NCBI GenBank assembly: GCA_023229135.1
Contig: JALNZT010000067.1
Coordinates: 1 to 12,382, forward strand
Origin: Bacteroidales bacterium
GTDB taxonomy: Bacteria > Bacteroidota > Bacteroidia > Bacteroidales > F082
Length of the DNA stretch: 12,382 nucleotides
Reading direction: 5' to 3'
Under the pieces are notes generated by a model that was not told the DNA's origin, ran no database searches, and saw only the letters and a list, made by a program, of their open reading frames with translations. The position numbers and the translations under genes are program-made. This document shows positions 1-6,438 of the stretch, one piece after another (positions within the stretch are counted from its first letter, which is position 1; every line of letters starts with the position of its first letter).

Positions 1-709
1 CTACTATTGCATTCAGGCCTTCCAAAACCAGATTTGAGCCTGCAAAGATGTTAACTTTAAACCTTTTATCAAAATATTTATTGTCTCCACCACCTATTAA
101 TACTGTTAAATCTTTGTAATTGGCTTCATAGCGGCTTATAATGCCATCTATTTCGGCCTGTACACCATTTATCACGCCAGATTGCAGCGAGGCTTCAGTA
201 TTGCGTCCAATTAATTCGGTTTCGGCCAAGGGCTCTACCAGTGGCAATTTAGCCGTGAAGCTATTCATCGCTTTAAAGCGCATCAGCACACCGGGACTGA
301 TGGCACCACCTCGATAAACGCCCTGAGCATCTAAAAAATCGTAGGTGATGCAGCTGCCCATATCTATAACCAGTACATTTTTATTTGGAAAACGCTTAAA
401 AGCTGCTGCAGCCAGTGCAATGCGGTCGGGACCCAGCGTCTGCGGGCTTTCGTAGGTACTGCTGAAAGGCAATGGGGTGTTATAGTCCAGCACAAGCACT
501 TGGGGATGTATCCTTACCCAGCGGGCAATTTCGTCGGGCAAAGGTTTCACAGCACAGATAATGGCACGCTTAAAGTGCGGACGAACTTCGAGCCAGCATA
601 TCAGCCCGGCGTCATCAGCAAAGCTTTCCACACTTGTAAACTGGCCGTCTTCTAGAGCAACCGCTTTGTTTAAGGTGTTTCCAATATCCAGCAGGAGTAC
701 TTGGGACAT
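1..709 (-). CDS. coaX: Type III pantothenate kinase (partial, 3' end off the window)
   Basis: Catalyses ATP-dependent phosphorylation of pantothenate, the first step of coenzyme A synthesis, in the cytoplasm. Translating the minus strand from the ATG at 707-709 gives 236 codons without a stop up to the window edge. Visible family motifs are the N-terminal phosphate-binding DIGNT (residues 8-12), GPDR (93-96, whose Asp is the expected catalytic base), the ASKHA-type VIDMGSCITYD segment (114-124), GGAISPG (134-140) and TAKLP (152-156). The last visible residues (LVLEGLNAIV) match the usual C-terminus of Bacteroidota CoaX, so only a few residues are missing. Type III enzymes need a monovalent cation and resist CoA feedback; that is family knowledge. 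The gene lies downstream of the repeat array, with about 210 bases between them. Confidence 0.95.
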   Translation of the reverse strand, partial: MSQVLLLDIGNTLNKAVALEDGQFTSVESFADDAGLICWLEVRPHFKRAIICAVKPLPDEIARWVRIHPQVLVLDYNTPLPFSSTYESPQTLGPDRIALAAAAFKRFPNKNVLVIDMGSCITYDFLDAQGVYRGGAISPGVLMRFKAMNSFTAKLPLVEPLAETELIGRNTEASLQSGVINGVQAEIDGIISRYEANYKDLTVLIGGGDNKYFDKRFKVNIFAGSNLVLEGLNAIV

Positions 710-740
710 ATCAATTTAATCTTAGAAAGATTTGAAGCTG

Positions 741-748
741 CAAAAATA
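741..748 (-). promoter_or_regulatory. Possible -7 box for coaX
   Basis: On the minus strand this reads TATTTTTG, a match to the Bacteroidota -7 consensus TAnnTTTG, about 31 bases upstream of the coaX ATG. I see no good -33 TTTG at the expected distance, so this is a weak call. The rest of 710-919 holds nothing else I recognise. Confidence 0.3.
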
Positions 749-1076
749 GTTGTTTTTGATGCGGTATAGCGCAGTGAGCTATAAATGTTGTGAGAATAAA
801 TAAGTTTTGATGGTGCCAAGTGTAGTTCCCGGCCTATATACAAGGCATAGTCAAGATTGTTCTACTTCCAGTTTCCGTGCCATATTTATATCAGTTTATT
901 ACGCTATTTTTGTACTAGCCGTTTTGAAGTCCTGAGGGACGTTCAAAAGTCTGCAATCACGATCTGTTAAATATTTCATCGCCCGAGGTACGAGGCAGAC
1001 TTGATATATGCTGACGATCACGTAAGTAGCGAATGCTACCTGATAATTCCACGAAGTAAATACTTCGCGGAACGGG

Positions 1077-1645
1077 AAACATAATTTCCTTTCCATTATC
1101 CGACGTTTTGAAGTCCTGAGGGACGTTCAAAAGTCTATATTCACGTAATCTTTAACTTTTCATCGTCCGAGGTATGAGGCAGACTTCATATATGCTGACG
1201 ATCACGTAAGTAGCGAATGCTACCTGATAATTCCACGAAGTAAATACTTCGCGGAACGGGTCTATATTCACGTAAACTTTTCATCGTCCGAGGTACGAGG
1301 ACATGAAAACGTTAAAATAAAAAACATAATTTCCTTTCCATTATCCGACGTTTTGAAGTCCTGAGGGACGTTCAAAAGTCTGCAATCACGATCTGTTAAA
1401 TATTTCATCGTCCTAGGTACGAGACAGACTTGATATATGCTGACGATCACGTAAGTAGCGAATGCTACCTTATAATTCCACGAAGTAAATACTTCGCGGA
1501 ACGGGACGTTCAAAAGTCTATATTCACATAATCTTTAACTTTTCATCGTCCATAGGGTACGAGGCAGACTTGATATATGCTGACGATCACGTAAGTAGCG
1601 AATGCTACCTGATAATTCCACGAAGTAAATACTTCGCGGAACGGG
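1077..1645. repeat. 569-bp tandem duplication, copy 1
   Basis: This block is repeated immediately downstream with a period of 569 bp. It contains a linker, a full unit, a short hairpin piece, a second linker, a full unit and a unit truncated inside its left hairpin. Only two differences from copy 2 were found by eye: A1528 versus G2097, and G1451 versus A2020. Both are transitions. The near identity implies a recent duplication by unequal recombination, gene conversion, or an assembly effect. Confidence 0.92.
1275..1313. repeat. Short hairpin element inside the array
   Basis: A piece that shares 1261-1300 with the interior of a full unit but then continues differently. It folds as a long hairpin: AAC/GTT, then TTTTCAT/ATGAAAA, then GTCC/GGAC around a 9-base loop, with a single C bulge on each arm. 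The stem plan, with an A/T-rich outer stem and GTCC/GGAC next to the loop, resembles the left hairpin of the full unit although the outer sequence differs. An exact second copy lies at 1844-1882. Confidence 0.75.
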
Positions 1646-2214
1646 AAACATAATTTCCTTTCCATTATCCGACGTTTTGAAGTCCTGAGGGACGTTCAAA
1701 AGTCTATATTCACGTAATCTTTAACTTTTCATCGTCCGAGGTATGAGGCAGACTTCATATATGCTGACGATCACGTAAGTAGCGAATGCTACCTGATAAT
1801 TCCACGAAGTAAATACTTCGCGGAACGGGTCTATATTCACGTAAACTTTTCATCGTCCGAGGTACGAGGACATGAAAACGTTAAAATAAAAAACATAATT
1901 TCCTTTCCATTATCCGACGTTTTGAAGTCCTGAGGGACGTTCAAAAGTCTGCAATCACGATCTGTTAAATATTTCATCGTCCTAGGTACGAGACAGACTT
2001 GATATATGCTGACGATCACATAAGTAGCGAATGCTACCTTATAATTCCACGAAGTAAATACTTCGCGGAACGGGACGTTCAAAAGTCTATATTCACGTAA
2101 TCTTTAACTTTTCATCGTCCATAGGGTACGAGGCAGACTTGATATATGCTGACGATCACGTAAGTAGCGAATGCTACCTGATAATTCCACGAAGTAAATA
2201 CTTCGCGGAACGGG
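1646..2214. repeat. 569-bp tandem duplication, copy 2
   Basis: Second copy of the block, ending in CGGG directly against the broken adenylate kinase coding sequence at 2215. Its order of units is the same as in copy 1. The upstream unit at 920-1076 lies outside the duplication, so the array did not arise from this duplication alone. Confidence 0.92.
1844..1882. repeat. Short hairpin element inside the array, second copy
   Basis: Exact 569-bp-offset copy of the hairpin at 1275-1313, with the same GTCC/GGAC inner stem and TTTTCAT/ATGAAAA outer stem. Confidence 0.75.
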
Positions 2215-2929
2215 CCAGAATTCCCTTGCCATTCACCTCTTCGTGCAGCAGCTCGCCAGTAGAAATAATCTGCAAGTTAAAATCACGGGCTAGTCTTGCA
2301 GCCGGTGTCGCCCTGCCAGCGCCGGGATATCCGAACAAAATAATATTGGCCGGACGCGGTTCAGTTCTTCAGTAATCTGTTTATTAATGCGCTCAAAAAC
2401 TTGTTCAGAATTGCCCATGCCATCAATGCGGCTGAGGATACCAGCACTTTCATAACTCCAGCAAAGGCAAGGTCTTTTGGTGATATTCCTGCAAACATGT
2501 CTTGATTACCTCCTTATTATCGTCGCTCCGATTTTGCTCCTTGGCGCGCTGCAGCAGCCTTTTAGTGCATTCCTCATCTGGTACGTCCAAAATAAATATT
2601 CGGTTTAGGCTCGTTTGCAAGCGAGTAAACAAGCCATCGAGGATGTAAGCTTACACATAAGTGCGCGGAAAGCCGTCAAAAAGGAAGCCATCACTGCGCC
2701 GCTCGGCGTGTAGCGCATTACCGATAATTTGTACAATAATTTCGTCATCTACCAGTCCACCAGCTTCAATGATGGTTTTGGCCTTTAGTCCCAACGCACT
2801 GCCTGCCTTGATTTCACTCCGAAGTGTTTCTCCTGTTGAAATATAGTTGAGGTTGTAGCGCGACATGAACATTTCGGCTTGCGTGCCTTTTCCTGCTCCG
2901 GGCGGTCTAAATAAAATCAGGTTGAGCAT
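2215..2929 (-). pseudogene. adk: Decayed adenylate kinase with remnant of a second fused kinase domain
   Basis: From the ATG at 2929 the reading gives an adenylate kinase: P-loop PPGAGKGTQ, NMP-site STGETLRSEI, GFLFDGFPRT, then after a stop the short LID RSDDN and LQEYHQKT. The usual reaction is ATP + AMP to 2 ADP. There are four kinds of damage. The Gly before PPGAGKG is Arg (FRPPGAGKG, codon AGA). A TAA at 2651-2653 sits where Bacteroidota homologues commonly continue, consistent with CAA to TAA. The frame is lost near 2450-2458 by a change equivalent to a 2-base deletion, and the next frame gives ESAGILSRIDGMGNSEQVFE. A further shift lies near 2350-2358. After that shift the third frame reads NIILFGYPGAGRATPAARLA, then IISTGELLHEEV, which is a second adenylate-kinase-like N-terminus whose P-loop Lys is Arg. 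This second domain ends after about 48 residues at the repeat array, and its remainder is not found left of the array. An intact adk must exist elsewhere. Sequencing error cannot explain the truncation, though it could explain single shifts. Confidence 0.85.
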
Positions 2930-3231
2930 GATGATTTGTGTTTGAGGTGATTGATGTTACAATGATAACGATAATTCTAGCCATAGCCGATTTCCAAAAA
3001 CCTACAAATAACCTACAACGATAAACTACATGATGGCTTTTACCCTACAAGTACCCAACAAGCGGGTGAAATGCGGTGGTTTGGAAATAATCTCCCGATT
3101 TAAATTGTTTTCAATCAATCCAATTGCACTTCAATGTAGTGCATTTCATCGCCACCAATTCTCCACTACTTAAATAAAGTTGTGTAATCTACTTCAGCCA
3201 TAATGATTATACAAACAAATAACAGTTTTAT
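2930..3231. other. Intergenic stretch between FISUMP gene and adk remnant
   Basis: About 300 bases without a supported gene. The only structure I see is a small dyad at 3125-3143 (TGCACT, 7-base spacer, AGTGCA). No clear TAnnTTTG box faces the adk remnant. On the minus strand only a very short frame (11 codons, from MAEVDYTTLFK) begins near 3202, and I do not call it. Confidence 0.5.
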
Positions 3232-4080
3232 CTAGTCCTTTAAACAGCGAACCGAATTACCTGCACCTTTAAAATATTGAAAAGTGCGAACTTCGCCGCT
3301 ATAGGACTTCATATTTAGCTTCAGTGCATCGTATTCATTATACTCATTAGAAGCCCACAAATATCCAAATTCACCCACATTAAGGTAAACCCCACTAACA
3401 TCGCGAAGGCCGCCAGGTAAAAACGAAAAGCCATACTCATCGAAACCATGATTTATTACATCAAAACTCCAACGGGGGTGTTCAAAGACATTGCAATCAC
3501 CTCCAAGCGGTGAATTTTCTTGCAAACATGATTTCAAAGCATTTCCAGCACCATCTGGTTCATTGTGATTAGGAAAACCATTTGATTCAACAAAATAGAC
3601 TATCAATTCATTCCATTCTTCCTCGTTAGGCACATGCCAACCTTCGGGGCAAAGGCCATTATTGTTGTTTACCGCGTACCAATTATAAAGTCCACCATAC
3701 ATTTCTTTCGCTGTAATGTCATTATTGTACCAAGCGTATGCACCACTCTCGTTTATTTGCCAGGTGCTATTGTTGTTTCCAGGATAGTCAATTGGAACAC
3801 CGTTTTGGTATTTAGTAGTGCTTAGGTTTTCCTTCAGCCAGCACTGGTCACCAATAAGGACAGTATTGTAAATATTGCCATCAACATCAGAAACAGTTGG
3901 CGTTCCCGGGCAAGGCAAGCCTTGTCCGGCTGACCCATCAAGATTGAATGTGATACTATCAATGGAGTTTATTGCAATATTTAGTATTGAACCATCAGAT
4001 TTATGCACAAGCATTTCCTGAGCATGTAATGTAGTGCCTAAAAAAAACACTACTAATATTGTTAAGTTAATCCGGATCAT
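3232..4080 (-). CDS. Exported FISUMP-domain protein (copy 1)
   Basis: 282 residues from the ATG at 4078-4080. A longer frame reaches 4149 but would overlap the upstream gene and would put 23 charged or polar residues before the signal peptide, so I chose the inner start. Residues 1-20 form a signal peptide (hydrophobic core ILVVFFLG, cleavage likely after LHA). The shared module HKSDGSILNIAINSIDSITF follows at 26-45. The rest is the FISUMP domain (Fibrobacter succinogenes major paralogous domain, TIGR02145). Its landmarks are DVDGNIYNTVLIGDQCW, KENL, GGLYNWYAV, CPEGWHVP, FSFLPGGLRD and the terminal SVRC. Cysteines are paired in number and position with copy 2, suggesting disulfides outside the cytoplasm. 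No T9SS tail or lipobox is seen. The molecular role of FISUMP domains is not established. The gene lies 11 bases after the T9SS-tail gene, probably in one transcript. Confidence 0.9.
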   Translation of the reverse strand: MIRINLTILVVFFLGTTLHAQEMLVHKSDGSILNIAINSIDSITFNLDGSAGQGLPCPGTPTVSDVDGNIYNTVLIGDQCWLKENLSTTKYQNGVPIDYPGNNNSTWQINESGAYAWYNNDITAKEMYGGLYNWYAVNNNNGLCPEGWHVPNEEEWNELIVYFVESNGFPNHNEPDGAGNALKSCLQENSPLGGDCNVFEHPRWSFDVINHGFDEYGFSFLPGGLRDVSGVYLNVGEFGYLWASNEYNEYDALKLNMKSYSGEVRTFQYFKGAGNSVRCLKD

Positions 4081-4091
4081 AATTTTAGTAT

Positions 4092-4547
4092 TTATTTTTT
4101 CACAATTATTTTTTGAGTTACAAATTCGTTGTTTTGCCTCACGCGGCACAAATAGGTTCCTGTTTTAAGGTTTTGGATATCAATGCGACGTTGGTTCTCA
4201 CCAGGCGATATATAGCCTTCGCTGATGCTGCTTACCAGAACGCCCTGTAAGCTGAATATCTCGATCAGCACTTCTCCTGCTTCCTTAACGGAATAATCCA
4301 GCATGAAATAATTCGTGCTGGGATTAGGGGAAGTTTTGATTTTGATAAGCTTTTGTGCAATTTCAGGATACTGCTGAATTGCCACAGTAAGATCAAAAGT
4401 AAGCTTCTGAATATCAGCGATGGCAATTTCTATGACTGTGCCGTCCTTTTTGTTGATATGCATATATTGTTGTGACGAAGCTTTATTTAAAAATAATATA
4501 TTCACTAATAACAGGATTAAGGCTGTTTTGAGAAGCGTTTTTTTCAT
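4092..4547 (-). CDS. Small T9SS sorting-domain protein
   Basis: 151 residues with a signal peptide (about 1-25, hydrophobic ALILLLVNILFL, cleavage near KASS). The module NKKDGTVIEIAIADIQKLTF follows at 32-51 and is the same as in the two flanking FISUMP proteins. After a short linker, residues 73-151 form a type IX secretion C-terminal sorting domain (TIGR04183 type). It starts at SPNPS and continues with the DYSVKEAGEVLIEIFSLQG strand pair, then NLKTGTYLCRV and a basic end (IIVKK). T9SS carries such proteins across the outer membrane, where the tail is usually cut and the protein attached to the surface. Between module and tail there is almost nothing, so the mature protein would be the module plus about 20 residues. 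That is unusual for a T9SS cargo. Either it is a tiny surface peptide or the remnant of a gene that lost its central domain. Confidence 0.88.
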   Translation of the reverse strand: MKKTLLKTALILLLVNILFLNKASSQQYMHINKKDGTVIEIAIADIQKLTFDLTVAIQQYPEIAQKLIKIKTSPNPSTNYFMLDYSVKEAGEVLIEIFSLQGVLVSSISEGYISPGENQRRIDIQNLKTGTYLCRVRQNNEFVTQKIIVKK

Positions 4548-4645
4548 GATTTAATTAATTGTCATTAACATTATTTTCAAAGTTTTACACGCGAAAAGTT
4601 TTCTGCTGATTTTTATTAAGCTGGTTATTCCAGAAATTCAAAGGA

Positions 4646-5482
4646 TTAATTGTTTTTGATACAACGAACAGAACTTCCATCATTTCTATAACTACCACCT
4701 AAGCCGATCACTCCATAATCATTATGTATATAGAAGTCTCGAGCATTGGAGCTGCCATAGGTGGTGGAGCTCCAATAATATCCGGATAACCCAATTCTGT
4801 TGTAAAAACCATTATTTGCACGATAACCTCCCGGGAGAGCCGAAAATCCAACTATATCTAAGCCAAAATGTATAGAACTCTCTTCCCAGCGAGGATGTGT
4901 TGATGTGCTGCAATCGCCCCCTAAATAGGAGTTTACTTGTCTACACGATTTAATTGCGTTTCCTGCGCCATTTGAATTGTCTTCCTGCGGATATCCTTGA
5001 TCTTCTATGTAATTTATTAAATATTCCCATTCTCCTTGCTTAGGCACGCGCCAGCCGGTAGGGCAAAGTAAATTTGCACTGTTTACGGCTTGCCAGTTAT
5101 AAAGCGCACCATATAAATCTTTCCAACTAATGTCGTTTTCATACCACGCGTATGCCCCCGAAGTGTTATTTCTCCATAAGTCGTCGTCATTGCCGGGATA
5201 AGCAATGGGATTCCCGTTTCGGAATCGGGTTGTTTTTAAATTTTCTTTCATCCAGCATTGGTTACCAATAAGTACGGTGTTATAAGTATTTCCATCAATG
5301 TCGGAAATGCTTGAAGTTCCGCATTCAAAAAGTGTGCTGTTTTCAACAAAAGTAACGCTATCAATGGCATCCATAGCAATATTAATGATGGTTCCGTCAT
5401 GTTTATGGATGAGTAAATCCTGTCCTTGAACACCTGAAAATATCATGAATAGTAATACCAAATTTATTGTTTGTTTTCTCAT
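4646..5482 (-). CDS. Exported FISUMP-domain protein (copy 2)
   Basis: 278 residues with a signal peptide (core LVLLFMIFSGV, cleavage probably after VQG at residue 20). The module HKHDGTIINIAMDAIDSVTF comes next, and the FISUMP domain starts at about residue 60 (DIDGNTYNTVLIGNQCW). Later landmarks are KENLKTTRFRNGNPIAYPGN, GALYNWQAV, CPTGWRVP, GFSALPGGYR, GYYWSSTTYG and SVRC. It is clearly a paralogue of the 3232-4080 protein with the same cysteine pattern. It has no T9SS tail. It is the first gene of the three-gene minus-strand group and lies 98 bases upstream of the T9SS-tail gene. A dyad at 5504-5537 lies in its upstream region. Function of the family is unknown; a surface-exposed structural or binding role is only inference. 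Confidence 0.92.
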   Translation of the reverse strand: MRKQTINLVLLFMIFSGVQGQDLLIHKHDGTIINIAMDAIDSVTFVENSTLFECGTSSISDIDGNTYNTVLIGNQCWMKENLKTTRFRNGNPIAYPGNDDDLWRNNTSGAYAWYENDISWKDLYGALYNWQAVNSANLLCPTGWRVPKQGEWEYLINYIEDQGYPQEDNSNGAGNAIKSCRQVNSYLGGDCSTSTHPRWEESSIHFGLDIVGFSALPGGYRANNGFYNRIGLSGYYWSSTTYGSSNARDFYIHNDYGVIGLGGSYRNDGSSVRCIKNN

Positions 5483-5503
5483 ATTTTGGTTTTAGCTTTT
5501 TGA

Positions 5504-5537
5504 TTTGAACAGAATTATTAAAAAAGCTGTTCAAATT
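5504..5537. promoter_or_regulatory. Perfect 10-bp dyad upstream of FISUMP operon
   Basis: ATTTGAACAG at 5504-5513 and CTGTTCAAAT at 5528-5537 are perfect inverted copies with a 14-base A/T-rich spacer. The dyad starts 22 bases upstream of the ATG at 5482. On the minus strand a near-match to the -7 box (TGATTTTG) lies just upstream, at about 5546-5553. The dyad could be an operator or a 5' untranslated hairpin; no regulator is seen nearby. Confidence 0.45.
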
Positions 5538-5865
5538 TTGGGTTTGCAAAATCAAGTAATTAACCTAGTCAATATTGACATCTTATTAAGGGGTCAGCCC
5601 TGTAATCATATGACTGTTTAATAAATGTTACTATTAAACTTAATTATATGGCATAAAAATACAATCTTAAACAGTAACCCTAAAATTTATTATGAAAATA
5701 AGTGTAATTTAAAACGGTTCTTGACAAGATGGCTAGGAAAGCGTATTTTTTATAGCTTTGCTAGAAAATATAAGCTGGGTGCGCATAAATCTTTTACTGA
5801 ACAGCAAGACTGCTTTGCTATAGAGATTATAGGCATAGAGTAAATCGACCAAACTTTTTTTGTAT
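5538..5865. other. Intergenic stretch without a supported gene
   Basis: About 330 AT-rich bases. A 72-codon plus-strand frame at 5625-5843 has low-complexity Lys/Asn/Ile composition, resembles no family I know and has no ribosome-binding site, so I do not call it. GGGGTCAGCCC near 5590 is a small GGG/CCC dyad. Nothing else is seen. Confidence 0.4.
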
Positions 5866-6100
5866 CCACGGATTACTCGGATTAAAAGAATTTGTTGAGA
5901 CTGTGGTAAAATGCGGTGCTGAATTGGTAATAAAAAAAGTGTGGTTTGATTTCTTTGTTGGATTTGAAAAAACGGTTCGCTATGCGAACCAATCCTTTAA
6001 AATCCTGCAGCTTCAAAAAGCTTAACTTATCCTTCACCAATTATCCATTGCCCCTTAGCTGATAGCACGATAAATCAGTGAAAATCTGCGTAATCCGTGT
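5866..6100. repeat. Element bounded by imperfect 18-bp inverted repeats (MITE-like)
   Basis: CCACGGATTACTCGGATT at 5866-5883 is the inverted counterpart of AATCTGCGTAATCCGTGT at 6083-6100, with 15 of 18 positions matching. The roughly 235-bp interior has no supported gene but holds a perfect hairpin at 5974-5990. Sequences of the type 'cgtaatccgtg' are, as far as I recall, frequent between genes in Bacteroidota. A non-autonomous mobile element or other dispersed repeat is therefore likely; I cannot see target-site duplications. Confidence 0.5.
5974..5990. repeat. Perfect 7-bp hairpin
   Basis: GGTTCGC and GCGAACC with a TAT loop, inside the inverted-repeat-bounded element. There is no T-run after it on the plus strand, and on the minus strand the following bases are a T-run (GTTTTTTC). 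It could therefore act as a terminator for minus-strand transcription. No gene ends immediately upstream, apart from the toxin remnant some 165 bases away. Confidence 0.5.
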
Positions 6101-6154
6101 ACATAAAAATGCGCAATACACTAAAGTTTCATGAGGAAAATAAAAATTCAGGCT

Positions 6155-6438
6155 TTAAAACCTTGGCTTACGGCTGGTATGCAAAACAGCAACAACCAGT
6201 ACTGTTTTATTGGTCTCATCAACAGTGAAGTGAATCATAAAAGGAAAAAGATTCAAAACTACCGTTCTAACTTTATCATAGCGAACAATTGAAGCTTTAG
6301 GATTTCGACTTATAAAATGAACTTTATGCTCAACTTCTGCCAGAAACCAATCCCAAGTCCGGATTGTTGTTTATTATACCACAAGGCTGCTTCTATGATA
6401 TCCACTTTTGCAGCTGGCAGGATAATCAATTTATACAT
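6155..6438 (-). pseudogene. RelE/ParE-like toxin, frameshifted
   Basis: The frame opens at the ATG 6436-6438 with MYKLIILPAAKVDIIEAALW and YNKQQSGLG. A single base is then missing near 6352-6354, and the frame stops at 6310-6312 after 42 codons. Restoring one base gives a complete RelE/ParE-superfamily toxin of about 94 residues. The continuation reads DWFLAEVEHKVHFISRNP, then VRYDKVRTVVLNLFPFMIHF and TVLVVAVLHTSRKPRF, ending in TAA at 6155-6157. These are the usual family landmarks: A..di.eA..WY, the FPF strand, and the final H..R.P. ParE members attack gyrase and RelE members cut mRNA on the ribosome; the sequence does not decide which. The toxin ATG directly follows the antitoxin TAA. As written the toxin is inactive; a sequencing error is the alternative. 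Confidence 0.85.

Larger units (their letters stand above)
920..2214. repeat. Array of structured hairpin-rich repeats (157-bp units)
   Basis: Five full 157-bp units lie at 920-1076, 1104-1260, 1349-1505, 1673-1829 and 1918-2074. Two units lacking the first part of the left hairpin lie at 1506-1645 and 2075-2214. Two shorter hairpin pieces follow the 1260 and 1829 boundaries. On the plus strand each full unit starts with a hairpin (arms TTTTGAAGTCC and GGACGTTCAAAA, loop TGAG). It then has a long-range pair AAGTCT/AGACTT (8 bp with GC in the first unit) and a short hairpin (GTAGC, loop GAAT, GCTAC). It ends in a long hairpin (arms TTCCACGAAGTA and TACTTCGCGGAA, loop AA, one A-C mismatch) followed by CGGG. 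A 27-bp linker beginning AAACATAATTTCC recurs at 1077, 1322, 1646 and 1891. Minus-strand ORFs of 65-81 codons run through the hairpins but resemble no protein family I know. I take the units as non-coding. Function is unknown; a dispersed mobile hairpin element or a structured RNA is possible. Confidence 0.9.

Noticed and set aside
899..2082. Minus-strand frames of 65-81 codons inside the repeat array (products containing FREVFTSWNY and YVIVSIYQVC)
   Set aside because: They run straight through the hairpins, two are identical only because of the 569-bp duplication, and ends and lengths are set by repeat junctions. No protein family is recognised, so they are by-products of the repeat sequence.
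920..2214. CRISPR array
   Set aside because: The repeating unit is about 157 bp with several hairpins, spacing is irregular, the intervening pieces are themselves repeated, and no cas gene is nearby.
2139..2375. Plus-strand frame of 78 codons spanning the array edge
   Set aside because: It is antisense to the second kinase-domain remnant and joins it to repeat sequence; no independent coding signal.
2651..2653. TAA in adk as a reassigned codon
   Set aside because: Other genes in the window end at TAA (for example pfkA), and two frameshifts follow in the same gene, so decay is the simpler reading.
4081..4149. Longer start for the first FISUMP protein
   Set aside because: The extension overlaps the upstream T9SS-tail gene and puts a polar stretch before an obvious signal peptide; the ATG at 4080 fits better.
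5625..5843. Plus-strand frame of 72 codons
   Set aside because: AT-rich, biased composition, no ribosome-binding site, no recognised motif, and isolated in an intergenic stretch.
5850..6026. Open plus-strand frame reading IHGLLGLKEFVETVVKCGAE
   Set aside because: It has no start codon in frame, is preceded by a stop, and overlaps the inverted-repeat element and its hairpin.
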